Shown here: in pieces, positions 36,774 to 45,713 of the stretch
Numbering within the stretch: position 1 is the stretch's first letter
Layout of the letters: every line of letters starts with the position of its first letter
Translations under genes and position numbers: made by a program
The notes under the pieces: generated by a model
The model's input: the letters and a program-made list of their open reading frames with translations, nothing else
Told to the model about the DNA's origin: nothing
Database searches by the model: none
From: Armatimonadota bacterium
Lineage (GTDB): Bacteria; Armatimonadota; UBA10988
Assembly: GCA_016235455.1 (NCBI GenBank)
Contig: JACRKZ010000008.1
Span: 1-64,000 of the forward strand
Direction of reading: 5' to 3'
Length of the DNA: 64,000 nt

Positions 36774-37883
36774 ATGCACGTTCTGCTCGACGCGCGACCC
36801 ATTCTGGCGGCCAAGACCGGCGACCGCAGCTACTGGCTGGGGCTGTGCCGGGCGCTGCCCGCGGCCTGGCCCGAGTGGCGGTTCACCGTGGCGCTCGACG
36901 GCGCGCCCGAACCGGGGTTGCTGCCCGACCTGCCCAACCTGTCTGTCGCCGTCGAGCCGCGGCCCGGCGGGCGGCTGTGGCCGGTGGTCGCGCTGCCCCG
37001 GCTGGCGCGGCGCCTGCGGGTCGACCTGGTCCACTTGCAGTACGTGGCGCCGCCCTATCTGCCATGCCCGTTCGTCACGACGGTCCATGACGTGTCGTTC
37101 GCGTTGTTCCCCCACTACTTCACCTGGCGCGACGGCACCTGGCTGCGCACGCTGGTGCCGCCGTCGGCGCGGCGCGCGGCGGCGGTGGTGGCCGACTCCG
37201 AGACGACCCGCGCCGACCTGCTGCGCCTGTGGCGGCTGGTACCCGACCGCGTGCGGACGCTCAGCCTGGGGCTCGACGCCGCATACCGGCCGGATGCCGA
37301 ACAGGCTTCGGCCGCGCGCGCCAAGTGGGCTCTGCCCGAGCGCTACCTGCTCAGCGTCGGCGTGCTGCAGCCGCGCAAGAACCTGGCTGGGCTCATCGCC
37401 GCCTACGGCCGGGCGCGGGCCGAGCATGGCCTGACGGAGCCGCTGGTGGTCGTCGGCAAAACCGGCTGGCTGGCCCAACCCATCTTCGACCGCGTGGCCG
37501 AGCTCGGCCTGACAGACCATGTGCGCTTCCTCGGTTATGTGCCCGACGACGATCTGCCGGGGCTGTACGGCGGCGCGCTGTTCACGCTCTATCCGTCGCT
37601 CTACGAAGGCTTCGGTCTGCCGCCCCTGGAGTCGCTGGCCTGCGGCACGCCGGTCATCGTCAGCACCACGCCGGCCCTGGCCGAGACCGCCGGGCCCGTG
37701 GCGCCGATGCTGCCGCCCGAGGACACCGCGGCCTGGGCGGCGGCCATGGCGCGGCTGGCGGGCGACGAGGCCGAGCGTGCGCGGCTGGCCGAGACCGGCC
37801 TGGCCTGGGCGGCGGCGTTCACCTGGGAACGCTCGGCGCGGCAGCACGGCGAGGTGTATCGTGCGGCGCTGGGCCGGGCGTAG
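36774..37883 (+). CDS. Glycosyltransferase family 4 (GT-B fold)
   Basis: A 369-residue GT4-type transferase that moves a sugar from an NDP-sugar to a glycan or lipid acceptor. The C-terminal Rossmann domain has LLSVGVLQPRKNLAGLI, VRFLGYVPDDDLPGLY and the EX7E motif region YEGFGLPPLESLACGTPVI. The N-terminal domain has TVHDVSFALFPHYF. It is isolated from other polysaccharide genes, so the acceptor is unknown. ATG 36774 lacks a ribosome site, consistent with a leaderless message. Confidence 0.88.
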   Translation: MHVLLDARPILAAKTGDRSYWLGLCRALPAAWPEWRFTVALDGAPEPGLLPDLPNLSVAVEPRPGGRLWPVVALPRLARRLRVDLVHLQYVAPPYLPCPFVTTVHDVSFALFPHYFTWRDGTWLRTLVPPSARRAAAVVADSETTRADLLRLWRLVPDRVRTLSLGLDAAYRPDAEQASAARAKWALPERYLLSVGVLQPRKNLAGLIAAYGRARAEHGLTEPLVVVGKTGWLAQPIFDRVAELGLTDHVRFLGYVPDDDLPGLYGGALFTLYPSLYEGFGLPPLESLACGTPVIVSTTPALAETAGPVAPMLPPEDTAAWAAAMARLAGDEAERARLAETGLAWAAAFTWERSARQHGEVYRAALGRA

Positions 37884-37930
37884 CGCCCGCCGACGCGCGA
37901 GATACCCGTGACCAAGCGCCGCAGCGGGTC

Positions 37931-37946
37931 GTACAGTGTTCTGTAC
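37931..37946. promoter_or_regulatory. Palindromic operator of the YefM-YoeB-type module
   Basis: GTACAGTGTTCTGTAC is a perfect 6-4-6 palindrome ending 11 nt before the antitoxin ATG. YefM operators are palindromes with a TGTACA-like core, so this is the expected self-regulation site, intact although both genes are broken. Confidence 0.6.
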
Positions 37947-37957
37947 CGGAAGCAGCC

Positions 37958-38223
37958 ATGGACGCCATCGGCTACGCCAGGCTCGACAGAGGCTGGCCGC
38001 CACCATGAAGCAGGTGTGCCGTGACCAGCAACCGGTGATCATCACCCGGCAGCGCGCGGAATCGGTGGTTATGCTCTCGATTCGGGAGTTCGAGTCGCTC
38101 GAGGAGACCGCCCATCTGCTGCGCAGCCCGGCCAATGCTCGTCGGTCGCTGGAGGCCATTGCCCGCCTCGACGCCGGACAGGCGCAGGTGCGGGAACGGA
38201 TCGATGACCCTGGCCTTCAGTGA
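37958..38223 (+). pseudogene. yefM: YefM/Phd-type antitoxin with 1-nt deletion
   Basis: The N-terminus MDAIGYA (from ATG 37958) is in one frame; ARQRLAATMKQVCRDQQPVIITRQ through SLEETAHLLRSPANARRSLEAI is in another, stopping at 38223. The span is one base short of whole codons, so a single deletion near 37979-37983 broke it. The family is clear: SPANARRxLEA is the YefM toxin-binding tail. Translation could restart at ATG 38005, losing part of the DNA-binding domain. It overlaps the toxin by 20 bp. Confidence 0.8.
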
Positions 38224-38463
38224 ACGGGCCTGGGAGGACTACCTCTACTGGCAAGCCACGGACCGGCGCATGTTCAAGCGCATCAACGAACTGATCCGCG
38301 ACGCGATGCGTGATCCTTCAGCGGCATCGGCAAGCCAGAGCCGTTGTGTCAACTGTTGGCGGGCCGCTGGTCACGCCGCATCGGTAGCGAGCACCGCATG
38401 GCCTATCGCGTCACCGACGACGACCACCTGCTGATCGCGCAATTCCGCTACCACTACGGCTGA
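38204..38463 (+). pseudogene. yoeB: YoeB/Txe-type toxin with 1-nt deletion
   Basis: Begins MTLAFSERAWEDYLYWQATDRRMFKRINELIRD, as in YoeB ribosome-dependent mRNA endonucleases. The frame breaks at 38313-38319, where DP(F)SGIGKPEPL is expected and one T of a short run is missing. The remaining frame encodes [20 protein letters not shown] and ends IAQFRYHYG, with the catalytic Glu/Arg/His region and terminal His-Tyr present. One base restored would give a full 86-residue toxin. Its end overlaps the converging TPR/HEAT gene by 10 bp. Confidence 0.8.
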
Positions 38464-40061
38464 ACGCCCAGCTCCGCCGCCAGCCGCCGCACCTCGGGCG
38501 AGGCATGCTCGCCGGCGCGGGCCAAGGCTTCGCGCGCCCCGTCACCGCTGGCCAGCAGCCTGGCCACCACCAGCGCCTCGGTGTCGTCGGGCCGGTGCGC
38601 GGCCAGCGCCAGGAACTCGGGCAGCAGGTCGGGCAGCGGCCGTTCGCTCAACGTGCCGCACAGCCGGCGCCAGTGTTCCGCCTCGGGTCCGCCCTCAGGC
38701 AGCCGGTGGGGCAGCCGTTCGAGCGCACGGCGCAGTAGCGTGACGGCCTCCTCGGCCGGCAACAACGGCGACAGCTCCACCGCGGCGTGGCGCTGCGGCC
38801 AGTGGCGCGAGTCGATGGCGTGCCGCAGCAGCGGCCGGGCCAGTTCGGGGCCGGTCTCGGCCGCGACAGCCAGGAACTCGGCCGACATCCTGGGGCGCTT
38901 GCCCGCGGCGGCCTGGGCGATGAGCCGCAGCGCGGCCTCGGGTAGTGGCTTCAGCACTGGTCGCAGGCGCAACTCGTCACCCGCGGCGGCGCGCACTTCG
39001 GCGTCGGCGTCGACCGTCGCCCGCACCAGCGTGACAGCACCCTTAGGCCCGGTGCGCGCCAGCGCCAGGGCCAGGCGCGGCCGGTCGGGCGCACTGGTGT
39101 CGGCCAGGCGGCGGCCCAGTGGCCCGGCCAGGTCGGCCGGCAGGCTGTCCGCGGCGAGCAGCGCCTCGAAGACGGCATCGCGGGCTCCCGGCTGCGGCGC
39201 GGCGGTAGCCACCTTGGCCCACAGCGCCTCGCTGGCGGGCCGCTTGGCCAGGGCGCGCGCCGCGGCGACGGCACGGTCGTCATGAGCATCGAGCGCCAAC
39301 GTCACCAGGTCGTCGGGCGTGTCGGGCAACGCCTGCGCCGCGATGGCGGCGGGCGCCGCGATGGTGGCGGGCGCCGTCTTGGTCAATAGCTCGGCCAGCT
39401 GGTGCGGCGGCGTACCGCGGCGCTGCGTGGCGGCCGCGAGCATCAGTTGCTCATCGACGTCGAGTTCTCCGGCCTCGGCCCGCCGCAGCAACTCGGGCAG
39501 GGCGGTAGGGTCGGCGGCGCGCAGGCGTTCGGCCAGGCGTGCGCGCCGGGCCGCGGGGCCGCCCGGGCCGCGCCGGCGGTCCTCGCGCCAGGCCCGGCGC
39601 CAACCTTGCGCGCAGACAGCCAGCAGCAGGCCGAGCAGCCCGAGCGACCAGCCGCTGGGCAGATACCAGGTCCAGCGCGCCTGGGGCGGCACATAGGGGC
39701 GCGGCTTGGCTCGGCCTTCCAGCGCCTTGGCCAGCTTGGCCACGCGCCGCTGAGCCTCGGCCCGTCGTTCGTCGGACTCGGGCAGCCGCGTGGCGGCCTG
39801 CCGGAACGCGGCCAGCGCGTCCTTCTGCTTGCCCTGTGAGTCATAGAGCCAGGCCAGCAGCCACCAGCTCTCGCTGCTGTCGGGCTTGGCGGCGACGAGC
39901 CGGGCCAACTTCTCAATGGCCCCCTTGTGGTCGCGCCGCTCGCGCGCGGCGCGGGCCTCCGCGTACAGGGCCGACATGTCCGCCGGCTGGGCCTCCGCCT
40001 GCGCGGCAAGCGGCCCGGACGGCGTGCACAGCAGCAGTCCTGCCGCCAGCCATGGCAGCAT
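38454..40061 (-). CDS. Secreted or membrane TPR plus HEAT-like repeat protein
   Basis: About 535 residues from ATG 40061. A signal sequence ([20 protein letters not shown]) is followed by two or three TPR units ([45 protein letters not shown]). A transmembrane helix (~140-160, [15 protein letters not shown]) comes next, then ~350 residues of Ala/Leu-rich helical repeats of HEAT type ending [13 protein letters not shown]. No enzymatic motif. It may be a scaffold linking periplasm and cytoplasm. A GTG at 40097 is an alternative start. Confidence 0.65.
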   Translation of the reverse strand: MLPWLAAGLLLCTPSGPLAAQAEAQPADMSALYAEARAARERRDHKGAIEKLARLVAAKPDSSESWWLLAWLYDSQGKQKDALAAFRQAATRLPESDERRAEAQRRVAKLAKALEGRAKPRPYVPPQARWTWYLPSGWSLGLLGLLLAVCAQGWRRAWREDRRRGPGGPAARRARLAERLRAADPTALPELLRRAEAGELDVDEQLMLAAATQRRGTPPHQLAELLTKTAPATIAAPAAIAAQALPDTPDDLVTLALDAHDDRAVAAARALAKRPASEALWAKVATAAPQPGARDAVFEALLAADSLPADLAGPLGRRLADTSAPDRPRLALALARTGPKGAVTLVRATVDADAEVRAAAGDELRLRPVLKPLPEAALRLIAQAAAGKRPRMSAEFLAVAAETGPELARPLLRHAIDSRHWPQRHAAVELSPLLPAEEAVTLLRRALERLPHRLPEGGPEAEHWRRLCGTLSERPLPDLLPEFLALAAHRPDDTEALVVARLLASGDGAREALARAGEHASPEVRRLAAELGVQP

Positions 40062-40207
40062 CGACCAACCCCGCACCTGACCAACCCTCCGACTCACCCG
40101 CGCATGCCTCTCTTTGTTTGAGTACCGCCAAGCTGTAAAGTGGCCCACTGCGAGCAGGATGACCGGGGTGTCGGACGAATCGGTCGGCCACCAACAGGAG
40201 TCCCGCT

Positions 40208-42190
40208 ATGTCGTTGTTCCGCGCGGTCGCGCTGATCGCCTTGCTCTCGCCGGCGGCCCAGGCGCTCAACCTGGCCAGCCTGCTCAGCGAGATGGTCGAC
40301 CGCGACGCTCTGGCCCGGCTGCCAGAGCCCGCCTACACCTGCCGCCAGTTTAGCAGCTACGACCGGGCCGCGAAGGACCCGGAGCACGACTGGTTCGCCA
40401 ATGGCGACGTCAACCAGTATCTGCGCGTCGAAGAGCGCGACGGCCGCAAGGAGTGGGTCATGATGGACGCTGCCGGACCCGGCGCCATCGTTCGACTGTG
40501 GTCGGCCAATCCGCCCGGCGACTGCCGGCTGCGGTTCTACTTCGACGAGCAGACCGAGCCAGGCTGGACGGTGGACTTCCAGGCGCTGACCAACGGCAAG
40601 GGCCCGGTGGCGGCTCCGCTCTCGGCGGTGCGCAGCCGCGGCTGGAACTGCTACCTGCCGGTGCCCTATGCCAAGCACTGCAAAGTGACCGCGGACAAGC
40701 CGGGCTTCTATTACCAGGTCAACTACCGCACCTGGCCCGCGGGCACGGCGGTCGAGACCTTCACGCCGGCCGCGCTCGACGCCGCCAAGGCCCAGGTGGA
40801 CCGGGTGCAGGCCGCGCTGGCCAACCCGCCGGCGCCGACCGTGGCGCGGAAGCTGCCGCTGGATGGCACGCTGGCCGCCAAACAGAGCCGCACGGTCAAC
40901 CTGCCCGCCGGCACCAATGCCGTACGTCAGATCACGCTCAATGTGGCGCCGGTCAAGGCCGATGCCGACCTGGCCCAGGTTTTGCGTAGTGTCGTCGTGC
41001 GCGCCGAGTTCGATGGCGAGGCCTGCATCTGGGTGCCCTTGAGCGACTTCTTCGGCAGCGGCGTGGGCGTGAACGCCTATCAGGACTGGTACTGTGACGT
41101 GGCCCAGGACGGCACGATGACCTGCCGCTGGGTCATGCCCTATCAGAAGGCCGGGCGCCTGACCATCGAGAACCTGGGCGCGCTGCCGGTCACGGTCAAG
41201 GGCAGTGTCGGCGTCGGCCCGTTCACCTGGGATGCCCGCTCGATGCACTTCCGCTCCGAGTGGCGCTGGCAGAATCCGCTGCCGACTCGTCCCTACAGCG
41301 ACTGGAACTATGTCACCGTCACCGGCCAGGGCGTCTACGTGGGCGACGCGCTGGCGGTGTTCAACCCCGTGACCGCCTGGTGGGGCGAGGGCGACGAGAA
41401 GGTGTATGTCGATGGCGAGGCATTCCCCTCGCACTTCGGCACCGGCAGCGAGGACTACTACGGCTACGCCTGGTGTGACCCGACGCCGTTCACCGCGCCG
41501 TTCCACGCGCAGCCGCGGTGCGATGGCCCGGCCAACCGGGGCAACACCACGGTGACCCGCGTGCGCAGCCTCGACGCCATCCCCTTCAGCAAGAGCCTGC
41601 GGTTCGACATGGAGTGCTGGCACTGGGCCGACTGCAAGGTGGCCTATGCCGCCACCACCTACTGGTACGGCCGACCGGGCGCCAAGAGCAACCGCGTGCC
41701 CCAGCCGGACGGCGCCTTGGCGGCGCTGCCGGCGGCCCCGCCGCCGTTCAAGCTGGCCGGCGCGGTCGAGGCCGAGAAGATGAAGATCGCCAGCCGAAGC
41801 GACGGCCTGGAGAGCGAGGTGCAAGGCACCGAGGGCTACGGTGAGCAGTGGAGTGGCGGCCACCACTTGTGGGTCCGCGGCCGCAAAGTCGGCGACTTCG
41901 TGGAGTTGGAGTTGCCCGCCGATGGCGCTGGCGCACGCCAGATCACGTACTACGGCACCAAGAGCTGGGACTATGGCGTACTCAAGATCACCGTCAACGG
42001 CCAGAAGGCCATCGACTCCCTCGACACCTGGGCCGAGCAGGTGACGCCCACGGGCGCACTGCCGTTGGGCACCTTCGAGCCCGTGGACGGCAGGTTCGTC
42101 GTCCGGGTCGAGGTGGTGGGCAAGAACGACAAGTCCAAGGGCACGGGATCGTTCTTCGGCATCGACGCGCTGACCCTGAACAAACCCTGA
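40208..42190 (+). CDS. Secreted DUF2961 (GH172-type) glycosidase with C-terminal jelly roll
   Basis: A 660-residue protein with a signal peptide (MSLFRAVALIALLSPAAQA). Residues ~25-470 match DUF2961: SYDRAAKDPEHDWFANGD, GPGAIVRLWSANP and the hallmark DGEAFPSHFGTGSEDYYG, holding two Glu (E404, E415) where GH172 enzymes have catalytic acids. The last ~145 residues form a second beta domain (VEAEKMKIASRSDG... WVRGRKVGDFVELELP). GH172 members cleave D-arabinofuranosides or difructose anhydrides; the substrate here is unknown. AGGAGT precedes ATG 40208. Confidence 0.82.
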   Translation: MSLFRAVALIALLSPAAQALNLASLLSEMVDRDALARLPEPAYTCRQFSSYDRAAKDPEHDWFANGDVNQYLRVEERDGRKEWVMMDAAGPGAIVRLWSANPPGDCRLRFYFDEQTEPGWTVDFQALTNGKGPVAAPLSAVRSRGWNCYLPVPYAKHCKVTADKPGFYYQVNYRTWPAGTAVETFTPAALDAAKAQVDRVQAALANPPAPTVARKLPLDGTLAAKQSRTVNLPAGTNAVRQITLNVAPVKADADLAQVLRSVVVRAEFDGEACIWVPLSDFFGSGVGVNAYQDWYCDVAQDGTMTCRWVMPYQKAGRLTIENLGALPVTVKGSVGVGPFTWDARSMHFRSEWRWQNPLPTRPYSDWNYVTVTGQGVYVGDALAVFNPVTAWWGEGDEKVYVDGEAFPSHFGTGSEDYYGYAWCDPTPFTAPFHAQPRCDGPANRGNTTVTRVRSLDAIPFSKSLRFDMECWHWADCKVAYAATTYWYGRPGAKSNRVPQPDGALAALPAAPPPFKLAGAVEAEKMKIASRSDGLESEVQGTEGYGEQWSGGHHLWVRGRKVGDFVELELPADGAGARQITYYGTKSWDYGVLKITVNGQKAIDSLDTWAEQVTPTGALPLGTFEPVDGRFVVRVEVVGKNDKSKGTGSFFGIDALTLNKP

Positions 42191-42243
42191 TCGCCAGGCG
42201 TTTGGACAGGTAGGCGCCTGTCTGGGCAACATAGGTCGGAACC

Positions 42244-42342
42244 ATCGGCCCCCGAACGCTGTCCGAGTCGAGCAGCAGGCGCATCAGAACGCAGTCGTAA
42301 GGCTGTGAGCGCGCTCGGCGGTTGTGAGCGTCGGGGGCCGAT
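42244..42342. repeat. Inverted repeat overlapping the porin promoter
   Basis: ATCGGCCCCCGAACGCT (42244-42260) and AGCGTCGGGGGCCGAT (42327-42342) pair over 16 bp with one bulged base, enclosing 66 nt. A smaller hairpin (GACAGG/CCTGTC) lies just upstream. The right arm sits between the -35 and -10 boxes of the next promoter. It could terminate the DUF2961 gene or regulate the porin gene. Confidence 0.55.
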
Positions 42343-42350
42343 GTTATACT
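42322..42350 (+). promoter_or_regulatory. Promoter of the porin/OstA-like operon
   Basis: TTGTGA (42322-42327) and TATACT (42345-42350) are separated by 17 nt; the -10 matches five of six consensus bases. The leader is about 60 nt with GAGGTGA before the start codon. Confidence 0.65.
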
Positions 42351-42416
42351 ACTAAGGTATTCCACTGCCCTGATCCGGCTGCCCGAGCGGCCTGGGCAGG
42401 GCCTGAGGTGACGGTC

Positions 42417-43634
42417 ATGAGGCGCATGGCGCGGGTGGTAATGATGCTGTTGGTCGGCGCTTGGCCGATCGTGGCGTCGGCTGGCCCGTTCGAGACACTG
42501 CCGCGCGGGCATCGGGTCTATGCCGACCTTGCGGCGGTCGACCACGAAGGGTTGTTGTCGGCGGGCTCGGCCTACCAGCCTGGCCGTGCACTGACCCGCA
42601 CCGAATGTGCCATGATCGTCAACGAGACCTGCAAGTCGCTCACCGCACGCGCCGGCGCGCTGCCGACGACCGCCAACAGCGACCCGCGACTGGCGCAGGT
42701 GGTGTCGGCGCTACTGCGACTGATAGACGTGTTCGCGCCCGAGCTCAAGCTGCTCAGCGACGAGATGCCCATGGTCCGCGAGCGCATCGCCGCGCTGCCC
42801 ACCACGGTCTCGTCTCTGGCCCAGTTGCGGCCCGATCGACCGGCGCCCCACGGCGCGGGCGGGCTGAGCGTGGCGCAGCCGCGCACACCGTGGATGCCGC
42901 GCCTGGCCGACTCGGTCAGCCCCATGGCCCCGACCTCGGTTGATCGAACTCCGGCCAGCGGCCTGAGCATGAGCTACCAGCCCATCGTGGCACGCGATCC
43001 CATGGGTCCCAGCAGCCTGCTCAGCGGTCAGGTCTTCGCCGCCGATCTGCGACTGCGCATGGGTGACACCAGCGTGCTCATCGAATACGGACGGTCGCTG
43101 TTCGACCAGCGCCTGGGCGCGGCCGTCACGCCCGAGGAAGGCGCTCGCCTGCGCACCAGCTTCGAAACCGCGCTCACCGACCGGCTGAGCCTCGACCTCG
43201 GCTACAACCGGTTGAGCGGCAACTACCGCCTTTTCACCGCGCTCACACCCGGGCTGGGCGACGGCGCGCTGTCCGGTCTGCAGGCCGGCGTGAGCTGGGC
43301 TGGCCGCCGCTGGCATCTGTTCGGCGGCGCCACGGTGCTCGCACCCGAACACGAACTCAACAGCTTCTACAACATCGTCGGCGGCCAGGTCACCTACAAC
43401 CCGACCGCCAGTTGGTCGGTGGCCTTCGGCTACCAGAGCAACATGCGGCGCTCGCTGGCCAGCTTCGAGGATACCTGGCGCAGCTTCTACAACGCCAAGG
43501 TGGCCTACGCGCTGAACCAGGCGCTGCGTGCCGACCTGCTCTACCGCTTCGACACGGGTGAGCAACGCGGCAACGGTCTCACGCCCGGCAGCGGCGAGCA
43601 CTTCGGCGGCGTGTCACTGTCCGTGGGCTTCTGA
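42417..43634 (+). CDS. SLH-domain outer-membrane porin-like protein
   Basis: A 405-residue protein with a signal peptide (MARVVMMLLVGAWPIVASA). An SLH-like domain at ~25-75 (PRGHRVYADLAAVDHEGLL ... LTRTECAMIVNE) may bind peptidoglycan-linked polymer. A proline-rich linker leads to a C-terminal beta-barrel (~210-405) of alternating strands ending in Phe (VSLSVGF). This layout matches the SLH porins of Cyanobacteria, Deinococcota and Armatimonadota. The next gene starts after 2 bp. Confidence 0.75.
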   Translation: MRRMARVVMMLLVGAWPIVASAGPFETLPRGHRVYADLAAVDHEGLLSAGSAYQPGRALTRTECAMIVNETCKSLTARAGALPTTANSDPRLAQVVSALLRLIDVFAPELKLLSDEMPMVRERIAALPTTVSSLAQLRPDRPAPHGAGGLSVAQPRTPWMPRLADSVSPMAPTSVDRTPASGLSMSYQPIVARDPMGPSSLLSGQVFAADLRLRMGDTSVLIEYGRSLFDQRLGAAVTPEEGARLRTSFETALTDRLSLDLGYNRLSGNYRLFTALTPGLGDGALSGLQAGVSWAGRRWHLFGGATVLAPEHELNSFYNIVGGQVTYNPTASWSVAFGYQSNMRRSLASFEDTWRSFYNAKVAYALNQALRADLLYRFDTGEQRGNGLTPGSGEHFGGVSLSVGF

Positions 43635-43636
43635 GG

Positions 43637-45193
43637 TTGGCACACTGGCCCAGCCTCATCCCGCTCCGGCTCTGCGCGCTGGCCCTGGCCACATCGCCGC
43701 TGCTTGCGGCCGGCGGCGTGCAACTGGGTCCCCAGGCGCCGCAGGCCGCCAAGACCGTGAGCTGGGCTGGCCTGCACGCCGAGGTCGTGGCCGACGACAT
43801 CATCACCCACTGGGGCCGCCGCCGCGTCATCGAGCTCAACGGCTCGGCCAAGGTCACCGCCAAGGACCTGGTCGTCCAGGCACAGCATATCGAGTTGGAC
43901 CTGACCGATGACAAGCACGCCACCGTGCGCGGCCGCGGCGCGGTCCGCGTGGTCCGCACCACGGTCGCCGCGGGAGCCGACCGCTACGCCACCGGCGAGG
44001 AAGTGGTCGTCGACATCGACACCCTCACCGGGTACGTCACCGACGCGCTGATCAGCCAACCGCTGCCCTTCCAGCCTAAGCCGCGCGACTTGCTCGACCC
44101 CGATGAACGGCCGCGCGTGGTCAACGTGTCGGCCAAGCGCGCCGCGCTGAACCAGCCCGTGGATCCCGGCACCAAGATCCTGCCCAACCGCTGGGTCGAC
44201 CTGCAGGAGCCGTCAATCTGGATCCCCCAGGGCAAGACCCCGCAGTTCCGCCTGCGCGCGGCGCGCGCGCAGATGCTGCTGTGTGAGCCGGGCTGCCTGG
44301 TCTCCAACGTCGATGTGCTCAAGATGCGCGACGTGCGCTTGCAGCTCGGCGGCCACACCGTGCTACGCCTGCCGGAACTGCATCTCGGCACGGGTGGGCT
44401 GTACTTGCCGTATCTGGGCTACAACAGCACCTGGGGCGTGTTTGCTCAGCAGTCGTTGTCCATCAAGATAAGCGACAACGTGAAGCTGCGCGCCACACCG
44501 CGCCTCGGCACCGTCCAGGGCATCACCGGTACCACCAGCCTGGAGTATACGACCGGCATGGGCCGGCTGGCACTGGCCACGACCTTCCGCGAGCGCACCA
44601 CGCTGCCGGTCAGCCGCGAGACCGTGCAATACTCGCGCTGGCCCGAGGCGAGCTGGACACTGCCCGTCTGGACCGTGCCCAAGCTGGGTGGCGACCTGAA
44701 GGCCTCGGCCGCGGTGGGCATCATCCGCGAGCACGGCACCGGCACGTTCTGGCGCAGCCGCTACGACCTGGGCTGGGCCAAGGCCATCCACCAAGGCCCC
44801 ACGTTCGCCGCGTCGCTACGCAGCGGCGCGCACTGGAGCTACGGCGAGGGCGGCTACATGTACGGCTGGGTTGGTGGTGGCGCCACCATCGAGAAGAACT
44901 TCGCCGAGCGGTTCTGGATCAAGCTCGGTGCCGACTCGCGCTGGGTGTCCGGCAAGACGCCCTACCGGTTCGAGCGCCTGGAGGCGCCGATCACGCTCAC
45001 TGCCGACGCACGCTGGCGCGTGGCCCGGCATTGGGTGCTGGAGGATGCGCTGGGCTACGATGTCGAGCGCGGCCGCGTGATCGACCACAGCACGAGCATC
45101 CTGTACCGCGACCGCCTGCTTGAGTACGGTGTCACCGTGCGCAGCGAGCCCGAGCTCGAGTTCCAGTTGGCCGCCGGCGTCGTAGGATTCTGA
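43637..45193 (+). CDS. OstA/LptD-like outer-membrane barrel protein
   Basis: A 518-residue protein with a signal peptide (LCALALATSPLLAAGG). An OstA/LptA-like beta-jelly-roll domain at ~45-120 (AEVVADDIITHWGRRRVIELNGSAKVTAKDLVVQA) is followed by a barrel-like region with repeated aromatic strands ending in VVGF. It may carry LPS or another glycolipid to the surface, but it is short for LptD (usually ~750 residues) and no lptE is nearby. The TTG start at 43637 has only a weak site, so translation may be coupled to the porin gene. Confidence 0.65.
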   Translation: MAHWPSLIPLRLCALALATSPLLAAGGVQLGPQAPQAAKTVSWAGLHAEVVADDIITHWGRRRVIELNGSAKVTAKDLVVQAQHIELDLTDDKHATVRGRGAVRVVRTTVAAGADRYATGEEVVVDIDTLTGYVTDALISQPLPFQPKPRDLLDPDERPRVVNVSAKRAALNQPVDPGTKILPNRWVDLQEPSIWIPQGKTPQFRLRAARAQMLLCEPGCLVSNVDVLKMRDVRLQLGGHTVLRLPELHLGTGGLYLPYLGYNSTWGVFAQQSLSIKISDNVKLRATPRLGTVQGITGTTSLEYTTGMGRLALATTFRERTTLPVSRETVQYSRWPEASWTLPVWTVPKLGGDLKASAAVGIIREHGTGTFWRSRYDLGWAKAIHQGPTFAASLRSGAHWSYGEGGYMYGWVGGGATIEKNFAERFWIKLGADSRWVSGKTPYRFERLEAPITLTADARWRVARHWVLEDALGYDVERGRVIDHSTSILYRDRLLEYGVTVRSEPELEFQLAAGVVGF

Positions 45194-45281
45194 CGACGTT
45201 ACAATCAGTCCAGATTGCGTCGCACGCGGCCCGCGGGCATCGGGCACAATAGGTGCATGAGCATGACTGACGGGGGTTCAG

Positions 45282-45656
45282 ATGGCGACGGTGCTGTTGG
45301 TCGATGACGAGCCCGGTGTGCGGCAAGTACTGCAGGCCTTCCTGGAGCTCGAAGGGTTGTCCGTCATCGAAGCCGGCGACGGCGAAGAGGCCCTGGCCAT
45401 CGCGCTCAGCACGGCCATCGACCTGGTTGTCACGGACATCATGATGCCCCGCATGGACGGCGTCGGCCTGCTCCGCGAGATACGCACCCGCCTGGGCCCC
45501 AGTCTGCCCGTGGTTGTCATCTCCGGTCACCACGATGCCCGCCTGCCGGCCGACCTGGCCGATAGCAGCACCCGCTTCATGACCAAGCCAGTGACGCTCA
45601 ACGGCTTCTGCGGCATGGTGCGCGACCTGCTGGCCAGTTCTCGCTCCGCGCCCTGA
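45282..45656 (+). CDS. Single-domain response regulator (CheY-like)
   Basis: A 124-residue receiver: acidic pocket in LLVDDEPG, phospho-acceptor D52 in VVTDIMMPRMDG, Thr/Ser switch in VVISGHHDA and K103 in FMTKPV. No output domain or adjacent kinase. A GGGGG tract about 8 nt upstream of ATG 45282 may serve as ribosome site. It converges on the aldolase gene. Confidence 0.92.
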   Translation: MATVLLVDDEPGVRQVLQAFLELEGLSVIEAGDGEEALAIALSTAIDLVVTDIMMPRMDGVGLLREIRTRLGPSLPVVVISGHHDARLPADLADSSTRFMTKPVTLNGFCGMVRDLLASSRSAP

Positions 45657-45665
45657 ATGCGCGAC

Positions 45666-45689
45666 GCCCCGCGGCCGTGGCCGCGAGGC
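45666..45689. terminator. Hairpin between convergent genes
   Basis: CGCGGCC-GT-GGCCGCG, extended by GCC/GGC pairs outside a mismatch, lies 10 nt after the receiver stop. It probably serves both converging genes; no U-tract is present. Confidence 0.45.
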
Positions 45690-45713
45690 GCCGTGTCGAA
45701 CTTCTGGGCCACC

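Noticed and set aside
45200-45205. TACAAT as a promoter of the receiver gene at 45282
   Set aside because: No -35 at 16-18 nt and 76 nt to the start; too weak to annotate.
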